Assembly: GCA_934433135.1 (NCBI GenBank)
Contig: CAKRZO010000001.1
Location: 248,001 to 312,000, forward strand
Length of the DNA stretch: 64,000 nucleotides
Direction of reading: 5' to 3'
Source: an uncultured Acetatifactor sp.
GTDB taxonomy: Bacteria; Bacillota; Clostridia; Lachnospirales; Lachnospiraceae
The notes beneath the pieces were generated by a model. It was not told where the DNA came from and made no database searches. It saw nothing but the letters and a program-made list of their open reading frames with translations. A program made the translations under genes and the position numbers. Of the stretch, positions 36,801 to 45,234 are shown one piece after another; within the stretch, counting starts at the first letter, position 1, and each line of letters opens with the position of its first letter.

Positions 36801-36871
36801 CTCTCCGGCTCTTTCTCCGACTCTTTGAAAATTTCCTTTTCTAACTTTTTATATTTTCCGTCATTTTTCAC
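33761..36871 (-). CDS. GH105/GH88-like and heparinase II/III-like fusion
   Basis: Protein of 1036 residues joining two polysaccharide-degrading modules. Residues about 45-400 form a six-hairpin GH105-type domain (unsaturated uronyl hydrolase), with FWSRGNGWVYAGL matching the family WGRGNGW motif. After a helical linker region (about 430-700) comes a heparinase II/III-type beta-sandwich (about 740-1036) with VPHNHNDLGSFIL and FVADPGFSVYNG, where the His is a family-conserved residue. The lyase-like module could cut a uronate polymer and the hydrolase remove the unsaturated end. No signal peptide is seen; the N-terminus is a charged Lys/Glu-rich stretch after a GTG start. Its 3' end lies in the right direct repeat. 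Confidence 0.8.
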   Translation of the reverse strand: MKNDGKYKKLEKEIFKESEKEPEREAGKGADKVWEIPEGLAIESIREKMEAAAERWLETEPQKKTPGWSVSCFFMGCLEAYKMTGKELYLNAALTWAAENHWQTDYYGKEDYAKEVLGEHFTEKGGCGWKYADSRNYLNIHADLTACGQVYLELFRYFPQKADLRILLQVMEFNADDPHSDYWWWADAVHMGLYVYHKVSQMQGEEKYTRKAHQLYLHLKEVRKCYDTEEYLWYRDERFLPEKMRTQNGRKVFWSRGNGWVYAGLIRTLGILEENSPYYHEYKKVFLEMTQALIPCQKADGFWPASLKDPLEYPEKETSGTLLFLYGIIKAVRLGILDETYLPFFIRGFRAVNEEVLQKDGTVGWVQGVADRPGKTEEQSSKDYAVGYYLMVCCEWIAWCRENTSRYITPDVRKRILQLDGKLQEAALCAGVPVSDRPFWEKAAAGLNAEKLIADAEGYGSQAFPEITEEIYFEFRSGKMPLQSDKILFTSMRRLEQTVLAECLENKGRFLPYIEQGIRSVCSRKSWVRPNHDKAFDYSDYRGIHGQIDLYSSSVAWRLAVCDACIGEKLDPALRRQMKEKVRTKVLDVFFRRLYESVQQAKVNGILSLYWLDAFDNWLAVCLSGVVCAGIYFGTEYEKLFLIALYEKQIQNYRYSLKGGYCVEGLAYWGYGFGKFLSAADTIFRITGGGIDLLKNADFYKAALFGFRIGITEKVYPSTADCGFGTEPLPLCMNYIARRAGLAYADPHVDYTGDCNLVMMMLNWEKKLTASLLLPSGEERLRTWFQEQGILICRNAERDFGIYIQGGTNHVPHNHNDLGSFILASGEETFVADPGFSVYNGITFSKERYSIEVLSSYGHSVPVVAGCRQGPAVFTSVNTNPNGKRLPDSYEEVRYRATVTDLRFGEEEDSITYDLKAAYDCDRLKKLYRKMTFFRKKREVILEDTFLYDREETFETAVITYLPAEIQENNTILLKGDSKSMRLEIQTQEAYRLSVNCVRGAVTGNHDKPAYPLRIGIKVRGTEGKVTLRFSESATV

Positions 36872-36930
36872 GATTTTCTCACCCTCTTAAAAAGAATATG
36901 TCTTGACACTTTCCAGATATATAAAACGTT

Positions 36931-36966
36931 GCCGCTTTAACGACCTGCAACAATCGCCAAAGCGGC
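36931..36966 (-). terminator. Hairpin after the binding-protein gene
   Basis: GCCGCTTT / AAAGCGGC stem with a 20-base loop, then a short T-rich stretch on the minus strand, between the binding-protein and fusion genes. It may reduce read-through. Confidence 0.45.
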
Positions 36967-37023
36967 ATTTCCGGCACTTTTTTCCAAAAGCACCTCTTAA
37001 TTTATGGGTATTATGAATACGTA

Positions 37024-38685
37024 TTATTCATGGGTAATGCGAATGTCAATCCACTTATCCAGTTCCAGATTCTGATAAGCCGCTACATAGTCATCCCACT
37101 CCTTTTCGATTCCACCGTTTACAACCCATTCCGCCAAATGTCTTCTGTAATGTTCGCCGATATCAACCGATAAGATGGATAACTCCTGGCTTTCTTCACC
37201 GGTCAGCCAGGCGTTGAGGTAAGTATATTCCGGTTCCACATAGTCTCCGTATACTTTCATGGCCTCCAATCCTGCCAGGTTGCCGGGCGTCTCAGTTTCG
37301 GTCTGATAGCTTTCTTTCAGAAGCAGAAACGGGCTGTATTTCAAAGGAACATCTGCGCTTTTTACTTCATCCGAATATGCCTTGCCTTCCGCATCCGTCA
37401 ACTGGTTATACACATTTTCACTGACTTCTTCCAGATACTTTCCTTTTACGCCGAGTGCAAGCTCCACTCCCAGATCCTGATCATAGAACTGATCGATAAA
37501 TTTCATCAGCTGAGGCAGCTTATCCACCCCTTTATCCGTTACCCAGAATGCCAGGTTATCGGAAATCGGGAAATTGCGGTACTGCCAGGACGGCTTTTCC
37601 CCATTCGGAGAGGTAAGGGGCGGCAGATACTGATAGACGCCCTCTCCCACAGCCGTATCAATTGCATAGCTGCTCCACCATACCAGCACGCCGGCTACGG
37701 GAGTCTGGGATTTGCATTTTGCGGAATACGCCTCTTTTGCCATGGTAAATACTTCTTTGTCCAGCAGATTTTCGGAATATAATCTGTGCAGGTACTCCAC
37801 GGCTTCTTTCCATTCGGGCTGGATTCCCGGGAATACGATTTCTCCGTTATCCCGTTTTGTAATGCCGATTTTATTGGTGCATACTCCGAACCAGCCGATT
37901 ATGGAATGCAATCCGTACTGGTGATCTCCGAAAGAAGAGGTGCCGTAATAACAGGTCATGGGCACTTCATCGGCGATTCCGTTGCCGTTTAAGTCTCCGG
38001 CATCCCGGAATGCCACCAGAACATCATACAGTTCTTCCGTGGTCGTAGGCATCTCTTTTCCCACTGCCTTAAGCCATTCGGTATTAATCAGAATCGTATC
38101 ATTGATTGTCCGAAGCTTTGCCGTGGTTTCGTTGTAGGAAGGAAGCGCATAGATATGCCCGTCAGGAGACTTAAGCGCTTCCTTGTATTCCGGTCTTGCT
38201 TCGAAAAGCGCATACAGATTGGGTGTGAGCTCTTCCGTAATATAGTCTTCCAAGGGTACGATAATTTCCTGTCCTGCATAATTCGCCGTATCCTGTGTGC
38301 TTAAAAGCCAGGTTCCGATCATGGCATCCGGGTATTCTCCGCTGTTCATTGCCAGATTAATTTTCTCTCCGGCAACCGCTGCCGGCCAATCCAACCAGTC
38401 AATGCTGAGACAATCGCTTATATTTTCCTGCAATTGCTTTATAACGGTCATGTCTTCCCACTTTGCATACGTATCCGCACGTCCGGAAGCAATGGTAACC
38501 TCTACCTTCTCCAACGTCTGTTCCGTCTCTTTTTCATCCGTTGTGCTTACACCGCTGGTCTGTGCTTCCACGGTCTTTGTTTCCTTCGTTTCCTGTATCT
38601 CTTCCTTTCTGCCCGCACATCCGCTTAAGATTGCCGATGCCAGCAGGATACCGGTTAATAAGATGCTACCTGTTTTCTTCTTCAT
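37024..38685 (-). CDS. ABC sugar-binding lipoprotein
   Basis: Solute-binding protein of 553 residues with a lipoprotein signal (lipobox ASAILSGC) and a Thr/Glu/Lys-rich linker, LplA type. It serves the importer whose two permeases are encoded at 40.8-42.7 kb. GAGGAC precedes the ATG. The gene is split from the BNR gene by the mini-element copy B, which therefore lies in its promoter or leader region. The neighbouring GH105-heparinase fusion suggests uronate-containing oligosaccharide. Confidence 0.92.
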   Translation of the reverse strand: MKKKTGSILLTGILLASAILSGCAGRKEEIQETKETKTVEAQTSGVSTTDEKETEQTLEKVEVTIASGRADTYAKWEDMTVIKQLQENISDCLSIDWLDWPAAVAGEKINLAMNSGEYPDAMIGTWLLSTQDTANYAGQEIIVPLEDYITEELTPNLYALFEARPEYKEALKSPDGHIYALPSYNETTAKLRTINDTILINTEWLKAVGKEMPTTTEELYDVLVAFRDAGDLNGNGIADEVPMTCYYGTSSFGDHQYGLHSIIGWFGVCTNKIGITKRDNGEIVFPGIQPEWKEAVEYLHRLYSENLLDKEVFTMAKEAYSAKCKSQTPVAGVLVWWSSYAIDTAVGEGVYQYLPPLTSPNGEKPSWQYRNFPISDNLAFWVTDKGVDKLPQLMKFIDQFYDQDLGVELALGVKGKYLEEVSENVYNQLTDAEGKAYSDEVKSADVPLKYSPFLLLKESYQTETETPGNLAGLEAMKVYGDYVEPEYTYLNAWLTGEESQELSILSVDIGEHYRRHLAEWVVNGGIEKEWDDYVAAYQNLELDKWIDIRITHE

Positions 38686-38741
38686 TTTGTCCTCCTATTC
38701 ATGATCTCATCTGAACTGTTACACTTTGTGATTATCATTTT

Positions 38742-38944
38742 GTAACAGTTCAGGCGCACCATTCGCAAAACCGCGCTTTCAGCGCTTTCCCACTGCTTCG
38801 CAGCTCTTTGTCGCATCTGTAGGATGCGATGCTCATATAGATGGCGCTAAGCTCCAAGCATAGAATGCCCAAAGGGCATTCATGCAGACAGATTTTCATG
38901 CGAGCATGAAATCTGCCCACAAGAATGCTTGTCTGAACTGTTAC
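38742..38944 (-). mobile_element. Mini-element copy B with 8-bp target duplication
   Basis: A 203-bp element with ends GTAACAGTTCAGGC and GTCTGAACTGTTAC, in reverse orientation to copy A. It is flanked by a perfect direct repeat ATCATTTT at 38734-38741 and 38945-38952. Internal blocks shared with the other copies are ATTCGCAAAACCGCGC, GGCGCTAAGCT and CAGATTTTCATGCGAGCATG. It has no coding capacity. A lone CTGAACTGTTAC at 38711-38722 lies next to it. This element and its flanks make up most of the 273-bp gap 38686-38958. Confidence 0.88.
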
Positions 38945-38958
38945 ATCATTTTATATGT

Positions 38959-40755
38959 TCAGGGAAAAATCTTTCCCGTCCATATTTTTTCCATGGCAGA
39001 AAATGCCATACTTTGAATGAAAGTTCCCATAGGGTCTTCTCCCTGTGCATCCGTCTGCAGATGCAGATAAGAGATTCCGTATTTCGGTACGATTTTCATG
39101 ACGACACCAAACTGTTTCTTCCCGTCCAGGTATACATACGCTATCCTCTCCTTTACAGAAAAATGAATCTTTAAATCATACCACTTTCCTCTCTGAAGCA
39201 GATCCGGCGTTATTTTAAAGGAAAACGAAGCCAGATCCCCCACTGATTCATCCATGGGATTAAACCAGTGATCGCAAAGGTAGATCCGTACTCCCTCTCC
39301 TTCCACCCGTAACCGCACCGTCACCACGCCCTTAACCGCGCAGGGGAAATTCCACACTGCGCCCTGTCTGTCCGATAATAGCCGCGGATCCAGGATCCTG
39401 CAGATCTGCAATACTTCCGTGCCATCCATATCCGGGTTGGGAATAAGCAATGCCCCATTGGTCCGGTTCCAGGCGCAATGCCCCGGATGATGCCGCACAA
39501 CATAATCTCCGGAAAGACTTTTTACATACATCTGCGTGGAGATTTTTTCCAGCCCTTCCGAAAAGTCTTCTTTGCGTTCCTTTTCCAGAAGCCAGTCTGG
39601 ATCAAACAAAAGCAATCGGCGGCATGCCTGATTCTGCCCCACAGCTGCCAATACCTTGCCAAAGGGAAGCTCCAGTGCCTGAAACTGGTGCACACTTCTG
39701 TCCGCGGAAGAATGCATCCCGCCGATACACCGAAAATCCGGCCGGTTCCGAATGCCATTTAAATACAATTCCCGAAATCCCTGCCAGGAGATTCCGTCCC
39801 TGCTGATCGCGGCATGGCACACATCCCGGTTGGTAAAAGCGCCTTCTCCTTTATGCCGGAACCCTTCCTCATGCACCGGAAGTTCCCTTGCATGATTGCT
39901 TTCCGGGAGCGGCTGCGTATTGTTCCAGAAAAACAGAATTCTTCCGTCGCTTAAGTTTAAAAAGTACGGCGTTGTCAACGTTCCGTGAAAATCGGAAGGC
40001 ACCGGATCCGACCAGGTTGTTCCGAAATCTTCGGAATAATACGCATAAAAGTAATCCTGTGAAGTCCTGGCCATCAGCAAAAGCCTTTTATCCGGAAGGA
40101 TCGTAAAGACCGGTTCGCTTCCGTTATTTTCCCATCTCGGGCAGATGGAAGGATAGACCGGCTCATAGCGGGGCGCCGATTTTAAAATTTTTTCCTCCCA
40201 TGTCTTTCCACCGTCATCCGAATAGAGAAATACCGGGTGATAGTCCCCCTGAAGAACGATCTGCGCCGTAATGGCAATCCTTTTTTTCTCCGGAAGATAC
40301 TGCGGCAGGAATTCATCCGTATAGCTTGCTTCCGAAATTTTGATACGGGAAAATTCTCTGTCGTCCGGTCCTTTGCCGGATACTCTAAGCCAGGTACCTT
40401 CCGGATACGGCTTTTCTCTAACCTGTGCGCGGATCCTTTTCATGGAAGATTCCAGTGCAAAATATTTCCCAAGCTCCGGAATATAGGTACCGCTTCCCAT
40501 TTCCTCACTTTCCGGCTCGTGCTCCTTCCAAGTAAGCCCTGCATCTAAAGAGGAAAGATAGCAGGGATGTCCGTTATCCCAGGGATGCTCTTTCGGCATT
40601 TCCCCATAATGCCTGATCTCTCCGTCCGGCATTACACACAGGCCGGTACGGCTGTCTTCGTTCTGGATTCCCACTGCCACAGGTTCATAAATACGCGATA
40701 GCCTCTTTTTATCTTCTGCACTCAGCCGCCTTTCGATTGCCTGAATCTGCCACAT
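38959..40755 (-). CDS. BNR/Asp-box propeller protein, sialidase-like fold, unknown activity
   Basis: Protein of 598 residues. At least three Asp-box repeats of the sialidase-like propeller occur (SLDAGLTWKE, SDDGGKTWEE, SEDFGTTWSD), followed by a C-terminal concanavalin-like region (about 440-590). I could not find the Arg triad or Tyr/Glu site of true sialidases with confidence, so a sialidase label is not safe. No signal peptide, so it acts inside the cell, probably as a hydrolase or lyase on imported oligosaccharide. The ATG at 40755 follows AAGGAGGT; an in-frame ATG 42 bp upstream lacks a site. It sits between the permease genes and copy B. Confidence 0.7.
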   Translation of the reverse strand: MWQIQAIERRLSAEDKKRLSRIYEPVAVGIQNEDSRTGLCVMPDGEIRHYGEMPKEHPWDNGHPCYLSSLDAGLTWKEHEPESEEMGSGTYIPELGKYFALESSMKRIRAQVREKPYPEGTWLRVSGKGPDDREFSRIKISEASYTDEFLPQYLPEKKRIAITAQIVLQGDYHPVFLYSDDGGKTWEEKILKSAPRYEPVYPSICPRWENNGSEPVFTILPDKRLLLMARTSQDYFYAYYSEDFGTTWSDPVPSDFHGTLTTPYFLNLSDGRILFFWNNTQPLPESNHARELPVHEEGFRHKGEGAFTNRDVCHAAISRDGISWQGFRELYLNGIRNRPDFRCIGGMHSSADRSVHQFQALELPFGKVLAAVGQNQACRRLLLFDPDWLLEKERKEDFSEGLEKISTQMYVKSLSGDYVVRHHPGHCAWNRTNGALLIPNPDMDGTEVLQICRILDPRLLSDRQGAVWNFPCAVKGVVTVRLRVEGEGVRIYLCDHWFNPMDESVGDLASFSFKITPDLLQRGKWYDLKIHFSVKERIAYVYLDGKKQFGVVMKIVPKYGISYLHLQTDAQGEDPMGTFIQSMAFSAMEKIWTGKIFP

Positions 40756-40811
40756 GACCCTTCCACCTCCTTTTTGCGCCCTTTGCAAAATTTTCACATT
40801 TTCCCGTTTGT

Positions 40812-41762
40812 CTAAAACAACCCAGTATTCGCCACTTTTTTGCTGATCTGGTTGGCGGTAATCAGCATGATAATATTGATCACGGTATTAAAGAGCGAAA
40901 TCGCCGTGGAATAACTGAACTGTCGGTTCAGCAATCCGATTTTGTACACATAAGTGGCAATGATCTCCGAAGCATCCGCATTTAAAGCATTCTGCATCAG
41001 ATAGGCCTTCATAAAGCCCGTTCCCATGAATTTTCCCATATTCATAATGAATAGCGTGATCATCGTCGGTGCGATGCCCGGCAGATCGATATACCAGATC
41101 ATTTTGTACTTACTTGCCCCATCGATTTTGGCCGCCTCATACAGCTCCGGATTAATGCCGGTCAATGCCGCCATATAGATGATCGTGCCCCAGCCGGTAT
41201 TCTGCCAGATACCGCTCCAGACATAAATATCCTGAAACAAGTCCCCCCGCCCCATGAAATAAATACTCTCCATCCCCAAAAGATTCAGTACGTGGTTGAC
41301 GATTCCCGTAGTGGGAGAAAGGAAAAGTCCGAGCATTCCCACCAGTACCACCGTGGATATGAAATGGGGCGCATAGATTACCGTCTGAACCACTTTACGA
41401 AATTTAAGGCTTCTGCACTGATTCATTAAAAGCGCTACGAAAATCGGGATTGGAAATCCGGCAACCATACTGTATACCCCCAGGGTAAACGTATTTTTTA
41501 ACAGCCGGGTGAAGTTGGGATTTCTTACAAAACGGATAAAGTGCTTCATTCCTACCCACTGGCTGCCCGTAATGCCTCCTTTTGCCGTATAATCCCGAAA
41601 AGCGATCTGAATGCCGTACATGGGACAATACTCAAAAATAATTATATAAATCAAAGCAGGCAGACACAGAAGATACATCTGCCAGTCTCTCCTGATCACT
41701 CTTTTTACTTTATTGGAAAATCCTTCCCTCTTTCGGAATTGCCGTCTCTTTCTGTTTTCCAT
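40812..41762 (-). CDS. ABC sugar permease, LplB type
   Basis: Membrane permease of about 316 residues with six helices; EAA loop LYEAAKIDGASKYKMIWYIDLPGIAP. Start at the ATG behind GGGAGG; a longer frame to 41849 overlaps the upstream permease gene. Paired with the next gene upstream (41783-42697) and the binding protein 2 kb downstream. No ATPase gene nearby. Confidence 0.93.
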   Translation of the reverse strand: MENRKRRQFRKREGFSNKVKRVIRRDWQMYLLCLPALIYIIIFEYCPMYGIQIAFRDYTAKGGITGSQWVGMKHFIRFVRNPNFTRLLKNTFTLGVYSMVAGFPIPIFVALLMNQCRSLKFRKVVQTVIYAPHFISTVVLVGMLGLFLSPTTGIVNHVLNLLGMESIYFMGRGDLFQDIYVWSGIWQNTGWGTIIYMAALTGINPELYEAAKIDGASKYKMIWYIDLPGIAPTMITLFIMNMGKFMGTGFMKAYLMQNALNADASEIIATYVYKIGLLNRQFSYSTAISLFNTVINIIMLITANQISKKVANTGLF

Positions 41763-41782
41763 TTTTGCCTCCCTTTCAAGCG

Positions 41783-42697
41783 CTACTCTTTCACCGAACC
41801 GATCATAACCCCTTTGACAAAATACTTCTGTAAAAAAGGATACAGGCATAATACCGGAACGGTCGATACGATCATCACACCGTATTTGATGGATTCCGCA
41901 ATCAACAGTTTCTTTTCCGCTTCCATGGGATCCAGGGCGTCATAATTGATATTGCTGTTCGCCACCAGCAGGATTTCCCTTAATTTTAATGCCAGGGGAT
42001 ACTTTTCCACATCATCCAGATAAATCAGCGGATTCATATAATCATTCCACTTGGATACGCCGTAGTAAAGCACCAGCACGGACATAATCGCTTTGGAAAG
42101 CGGCAGTACAATCCGTGCGAAAAACGAAATGGTACTGCAGCCGTCAATGGCTGCCGCCGCCTCCAGATCGCCCGAAATATTAGACTTTAAAAAGGTTCTT
42201 GCCACAATCACATTGTAAACATTGACCGCTCCCAGAATCACCATCAGGAACACGGTATTTCTCAGATGCAGCTTCGTCACCAGCAGATAGTTGGGGATCA
42301 TGCCGCCGCTGAAATACATGGTTATCAGAAGCATTACCATAATTACGTTCCTGCCGGAAAACCGGCTCCTGGAAAGCGGGTAAGCCACCATCATTGTCAC
42401 CATCACGCTGACGGCTGTTCCCAATCCCGTATAAACCATTGTATTAAGGTAACTTCTCCATATGGTATTGTCCTGCAGAATTCTTTTATACCCTTCCACA
42501 TTAAATCCGCGGATCCAAAAGACGACCTCGCCTCTGTTGATCATACCGGGTTCAGAAAAGGAAGCCAGTACGACAAAATATAACGGATACGCTACTATCA
42601 AAAACAAAAGCCCTAAAAATATGTAAATGAAGCTGTCAAACAACAGATCTCCTGTGTTTCTTTTCATCCTGTTCCGGGCACGCGTTTCTTTTTTCAA
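41783..42697 (-). CDS. ABC sugar permease, LplC type
   Basis: Membrane permease of up to 304 residues; EAA loop region DLEAAAAIDGCSTISFFARIVLPLSKAIM and C-terminal GVMIGSVKE. The frame opens with a TTG at 42697; the ATG at 42667 is an alternative start with the KRNTGD sequence that usually begins such proteins. First gene of the second transport locus, divergent from the membrane AraC regulator. Confidence 0.9.
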   Translation of the reverse strand: MKKETRARNRMKRNTGDLLFDSFIYIFLGLLFLIVAYPLYFVVLASFSEPGMINRGEVVFWIRGFNVEGYKRILQDNTIWRSYLNTMVYTGLGTAVSVMVTMMVAYPLSRSRFSGRNVIMVMLLITMYFSGGMIPNYLLVTKLHLRNTVFLMVILGAVNVYNVIVARTFLKSNISGDLEAAAAIDGCSTISFFARIVLPLSKAIMSVLVLYYGVSKWNDYMNPLIYLDDVEKYPLALKLREILLVANSNINYDALDPMEAEKKLLIAESIKYGVMIVSTVPVLCLYPFLQKYFVKGVMIGSVKE

Positions 42698-42732
42698 ACT
42701 CTTCTACCTCGCTCTTTTTGTTTCTCCGCTCA

Positions 42733-42820
42733 AGCGTAACGCCTAAACTGCATCTTGTTTCCACCCAGACGTAATGCGCAAACTGCATCTTGTTTCCACC
42801 TAGGCGTAATGCGCAAACTG
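42733..42820. repeat. 35-bp tandem repeat, about 2.5 units
   Basis: GCGTAATGCGCAAACTGCAT then CTTGTTTCCACC recurs with a 35-bp period and a few mismatches. It lies upstream of the permease start in the 320-bp divergent gap 42698-43017. Each unit includes a small palindrome-like GCGTAATGCGC. Confidence 0.8.
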
Positions 42821-42951
42821 CGCCATCGGCTCGCTGCATTTCCACCTTACTCTCTGCCGGCGTATTCGTCAATGCACATGAATTCACACACACTTTTTCA
42901 CACAAAAAGCCTGTTAATTTCTGCTGTAAAAAACTGCATATTGCCCTTTTC

Positions 42952-42980
42952 TTGACAAAGCAATTTCCCTAAACTACAAT
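42952..42980 (+). promoter_or_regulatory. Promoter of the membrane AraC gene
   Basis: TTGACA (42952-42957), 17-bp spacer and TACAAT (42975-42980), about 37 bases before the ATG. Consensus quality is high, so this regulator is likely made constitutively. Confidence 0.8.
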
Positions 42981-43017
42981 AAAAATACCAGCATCCAAAA
43001 GAAAGAAGAAAATTGTT

Positions 43018-45234
43018 ATGAAGATAAAAAACCTTTCCAATCATTCCTTTTTATATCGATACCTGGTATCCTTTTTACTGGTATTATTCCTCCCGATCAT
43101 TGCTCTTTCTTTTCTGATGAAAACCCGGATTTTTAATTTGCTGCAGAAAGAGATTTCTCAGAACAATCTGGAGCTTTTGAAAAATACAGCGCACCTTTTT
43201 GAAAATGATCTGGCCTCCATGGAACAGATCGTCACTCAGATTATGCTTACTTCCTGTTTCTATACGGAAAAAACAACTTCCGATGTCACAAGACTGAGTG
43301 AATGCCAGAATATTCTTTCCATCTATACGACCTCCGGCAGTAGCTTTCGCACCATTGCCATCAGCTGGGAAAACATCCCTTATCTTTATTCCAGCTACGG
43401 TTCCTGTTCCATTCACCTTCTTGATACGGACGATCCGATGTATCCTGATTTTTCAGAGGATTTTTCCTTTCAGATCGCTTCCGCCCGGAAAAACCCTTTA
43501 AATCCCAGAGAAGAGGACATGCTGCTTTTTGCCTATCCGGTTCATTTCTCCCGTTCCAAACAAAACGCCAGAATTCTGTTTTTAACGGAAGCCGACCGCT
43601 ATTACGCAGAAAGTGATCCCTCACGTGCCGAAAGCGATACTGCTTACTACATTTTTTACAAAGACCAGCTGATCTGCAGCAATACGAAAGGTATGCCTTT
43701 TCCTGCTGTGGATACCGATACCCTTCCGGATTTTTCGGAAGCCTTTGCGCAGAAAATAAATATTGAGGATGCCGAAATGCTGCTGTGTATGATTCCATCC
43801 ACGCATCACGATTTTACCTTTTTCTCCCTGACGCCACTTAAAACTGCCATGGCGGCCTCCAATCAACTGCAAAGGAGCTTTCTTCTCTATGTCATTATCA
43901 GTTCTTTGATTGCACTGGGTGTGATTGCCGTGAATCTGCACTTGAATTATAAGCCGCTACGCAATTTATTTTACTCCGTCAGGCACCTTTTAAACAGCAA
44001 CCAGAAGCATTTAAATGAGGTTACTTCCATTCAATCGGCCTTTGATAATATTTCTTCGGAAAACAGAAAACTCTTATCGGATACAAAGGAAAACAGGGCG
44101 GAAAAGATCCTGACCGATCTTTTAAAAGGCTTCTATTCTCCTGCGAAACCGATTCCCGCATCCGATCTTGCAGCTATTTCCTTTCAACCGCAACACTCCC
44201 TTTTCATGGCCTGCATTTTCCGTTTCCACGAAAGTGCCCACGAGTCACTATTCGACACGCAAAAAAAGCATCCGGTCACGCTCCGGACGCTTTCTGTCAC
44301 AATGGAAAATTTCTTTGATCTGTTTTTGATAAAGGATAATCATGACAAGACGTTTTCCGTTCTGGTAAATCTGGAGAACGGACAGGTACAAAAGCTTGAA
44401 ATCTTACGGCAGATGCTTGTCGATTCCTGCCATCTTGCTGTCACAGTCAGCGCCGGCAGTCTCTATCCGGATCTCTATGACAGTCCCCTTTCTTATATGG
44501 AAGCGCTGTATACCATGGACTACCGTTTTATCCGTGGAAATGACTGTACCCTGCTGGCATCGGATGTCGCCATCCAGGAAGACTGGTCTGAATTCTATCC
44601 CAGGCAGGATCTTGCCAAATTCAGGCGAATGCTCAGCACCAGAAATCTCAGTACACCGGCTCAGATTGATGAACAACTCAATTACATCCTGAATTATATC
44701 CGTACCTGCGATGTTCCGATGTTTGCAGCCAGAAGCATTTGCTTTGAAATTATCAACAGCATCCTCTCTTCCATGAGTGACGAAGAGTTGAAAAGCAATA
44801 AATCCTACCTGACACACCTTTCCCACTTTGATACCGTAGAGGAAATGCTTGCCTCGCTTGGCATGATCTGCCATAATCTTTTTGCTTTTTCCGAAAAAAA
44901 TACAGCCTGCACATCCGATCTGATCACACAAATGAAGATCTATGTGGACAGCAACTATGCAGACTGCAATTTTTCTCTTCAGGAAATGGCCGACTATTTT
45001 AACATGGGCATGACGAATTTAAGTCAGTTTTTCAAGCGGCAGACCGGCTCGACCCTGATTGATTATTATACGCGGCTCCGTATGGAAAAGGCCGGAATTC
45101 TTTTAGAAGATCAGAGCCGTAAAATCGATGACATTGCCGCAAGCGTAGGGTATCTGAATACTTCCAGCTTTATCCGCCGCTTCAAACAATATTACGGGAT
45201 CAGCCCCAGACAATATGTTCCGCCTGCGGAATAA
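43018..45234 (+). CDS. Membrane-bound AraC-family regulator
   Basis: One-component regulator of 738 residues. Helix 1 at about 14-34, extracytoplasmic sensor of about 250 residues, helix 2 at about 282-303, a cytoplasmic linker, and a C-terminal AraC domain (about 640-738; FSLQEMADYFNMGMTNLSQFFKRQTG and IDDIAASVGYLNTSSFIRRFKQYYG). Such proteins sense an external oligosaccharide and act directly on DNA without a kinase. It is divergent from the permease/BNR/binding-protein locus and the likely activator of it. The stop codon abuts the convergent deacetylase gene. Confidence 0.9.
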   Translation: MKIKNLSNHSFLYRYLVSFLLVLFLPIIALSFLMKTRIFNLLQKEISQNNLELLKNTAHLFENDLASMEQIVTQIMLTSCFYTEKTTSDVTRLSECQNILSIYTTSGSSFRTIAISWENIPYLYSSYGSCSIHLLDTDDPMYPDFSEDFSFQIASARKNPLNPREEDMLLFAYPVHFSRSKQNARILFLTEADRYYAESDPSRAESDTAYYIFYKDQLICSNTKGMPFPAVDTDTLPDFSEAFAQKINIEDAEMLLCMIPSTHHDFTFFSLTPLKTAMAASNQLQRSFLLYVIISSLIALGVIAVNLHLNYKPLRNLFYSVRHLLNSNQKHLNEVTSIQSAFDNISSENRKLLSDTKENRAEKILTDLLKGFYSPAKPIPASDLAAISFQPQHSLFMACIFRFHESAHESLFDTQKKHPVTLRTLSVTMENFFDLFLIKDNHDKTFSVLVNLENGQVQKLEILRQMLVDSCHLAVTVSAGSLYPDLYDSPLSYMEALYTMDYRFIRGNDCTLLASDVAIQEDWSEFYPRQDLAKFRRMLSTRNLSTPAQIDEQLNYILNYIRTCDVPMFAARSICFEIINSILSSMSDEELKSNKSYLTHLSHFDTVEEMLASLGMICHNLFAFSEKNTACTSDLITQMKIYVDSNYADCNFSLQEMADYFNMGMTNLSQFFKRQTGSTLIDYYTRLRMEKAGILLEDQSRKIDDIAASVGYLNTSSFIRRFKQYYGISPRQYVPPAE

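Noticed and set aside
38959..40755. Exo-alpha-sialidase annotation
   Set aside because: Asp-boxes alone define the propeller fold; the catalytic Arg triad could not be seen, and no sialic-acid genes are nearby.
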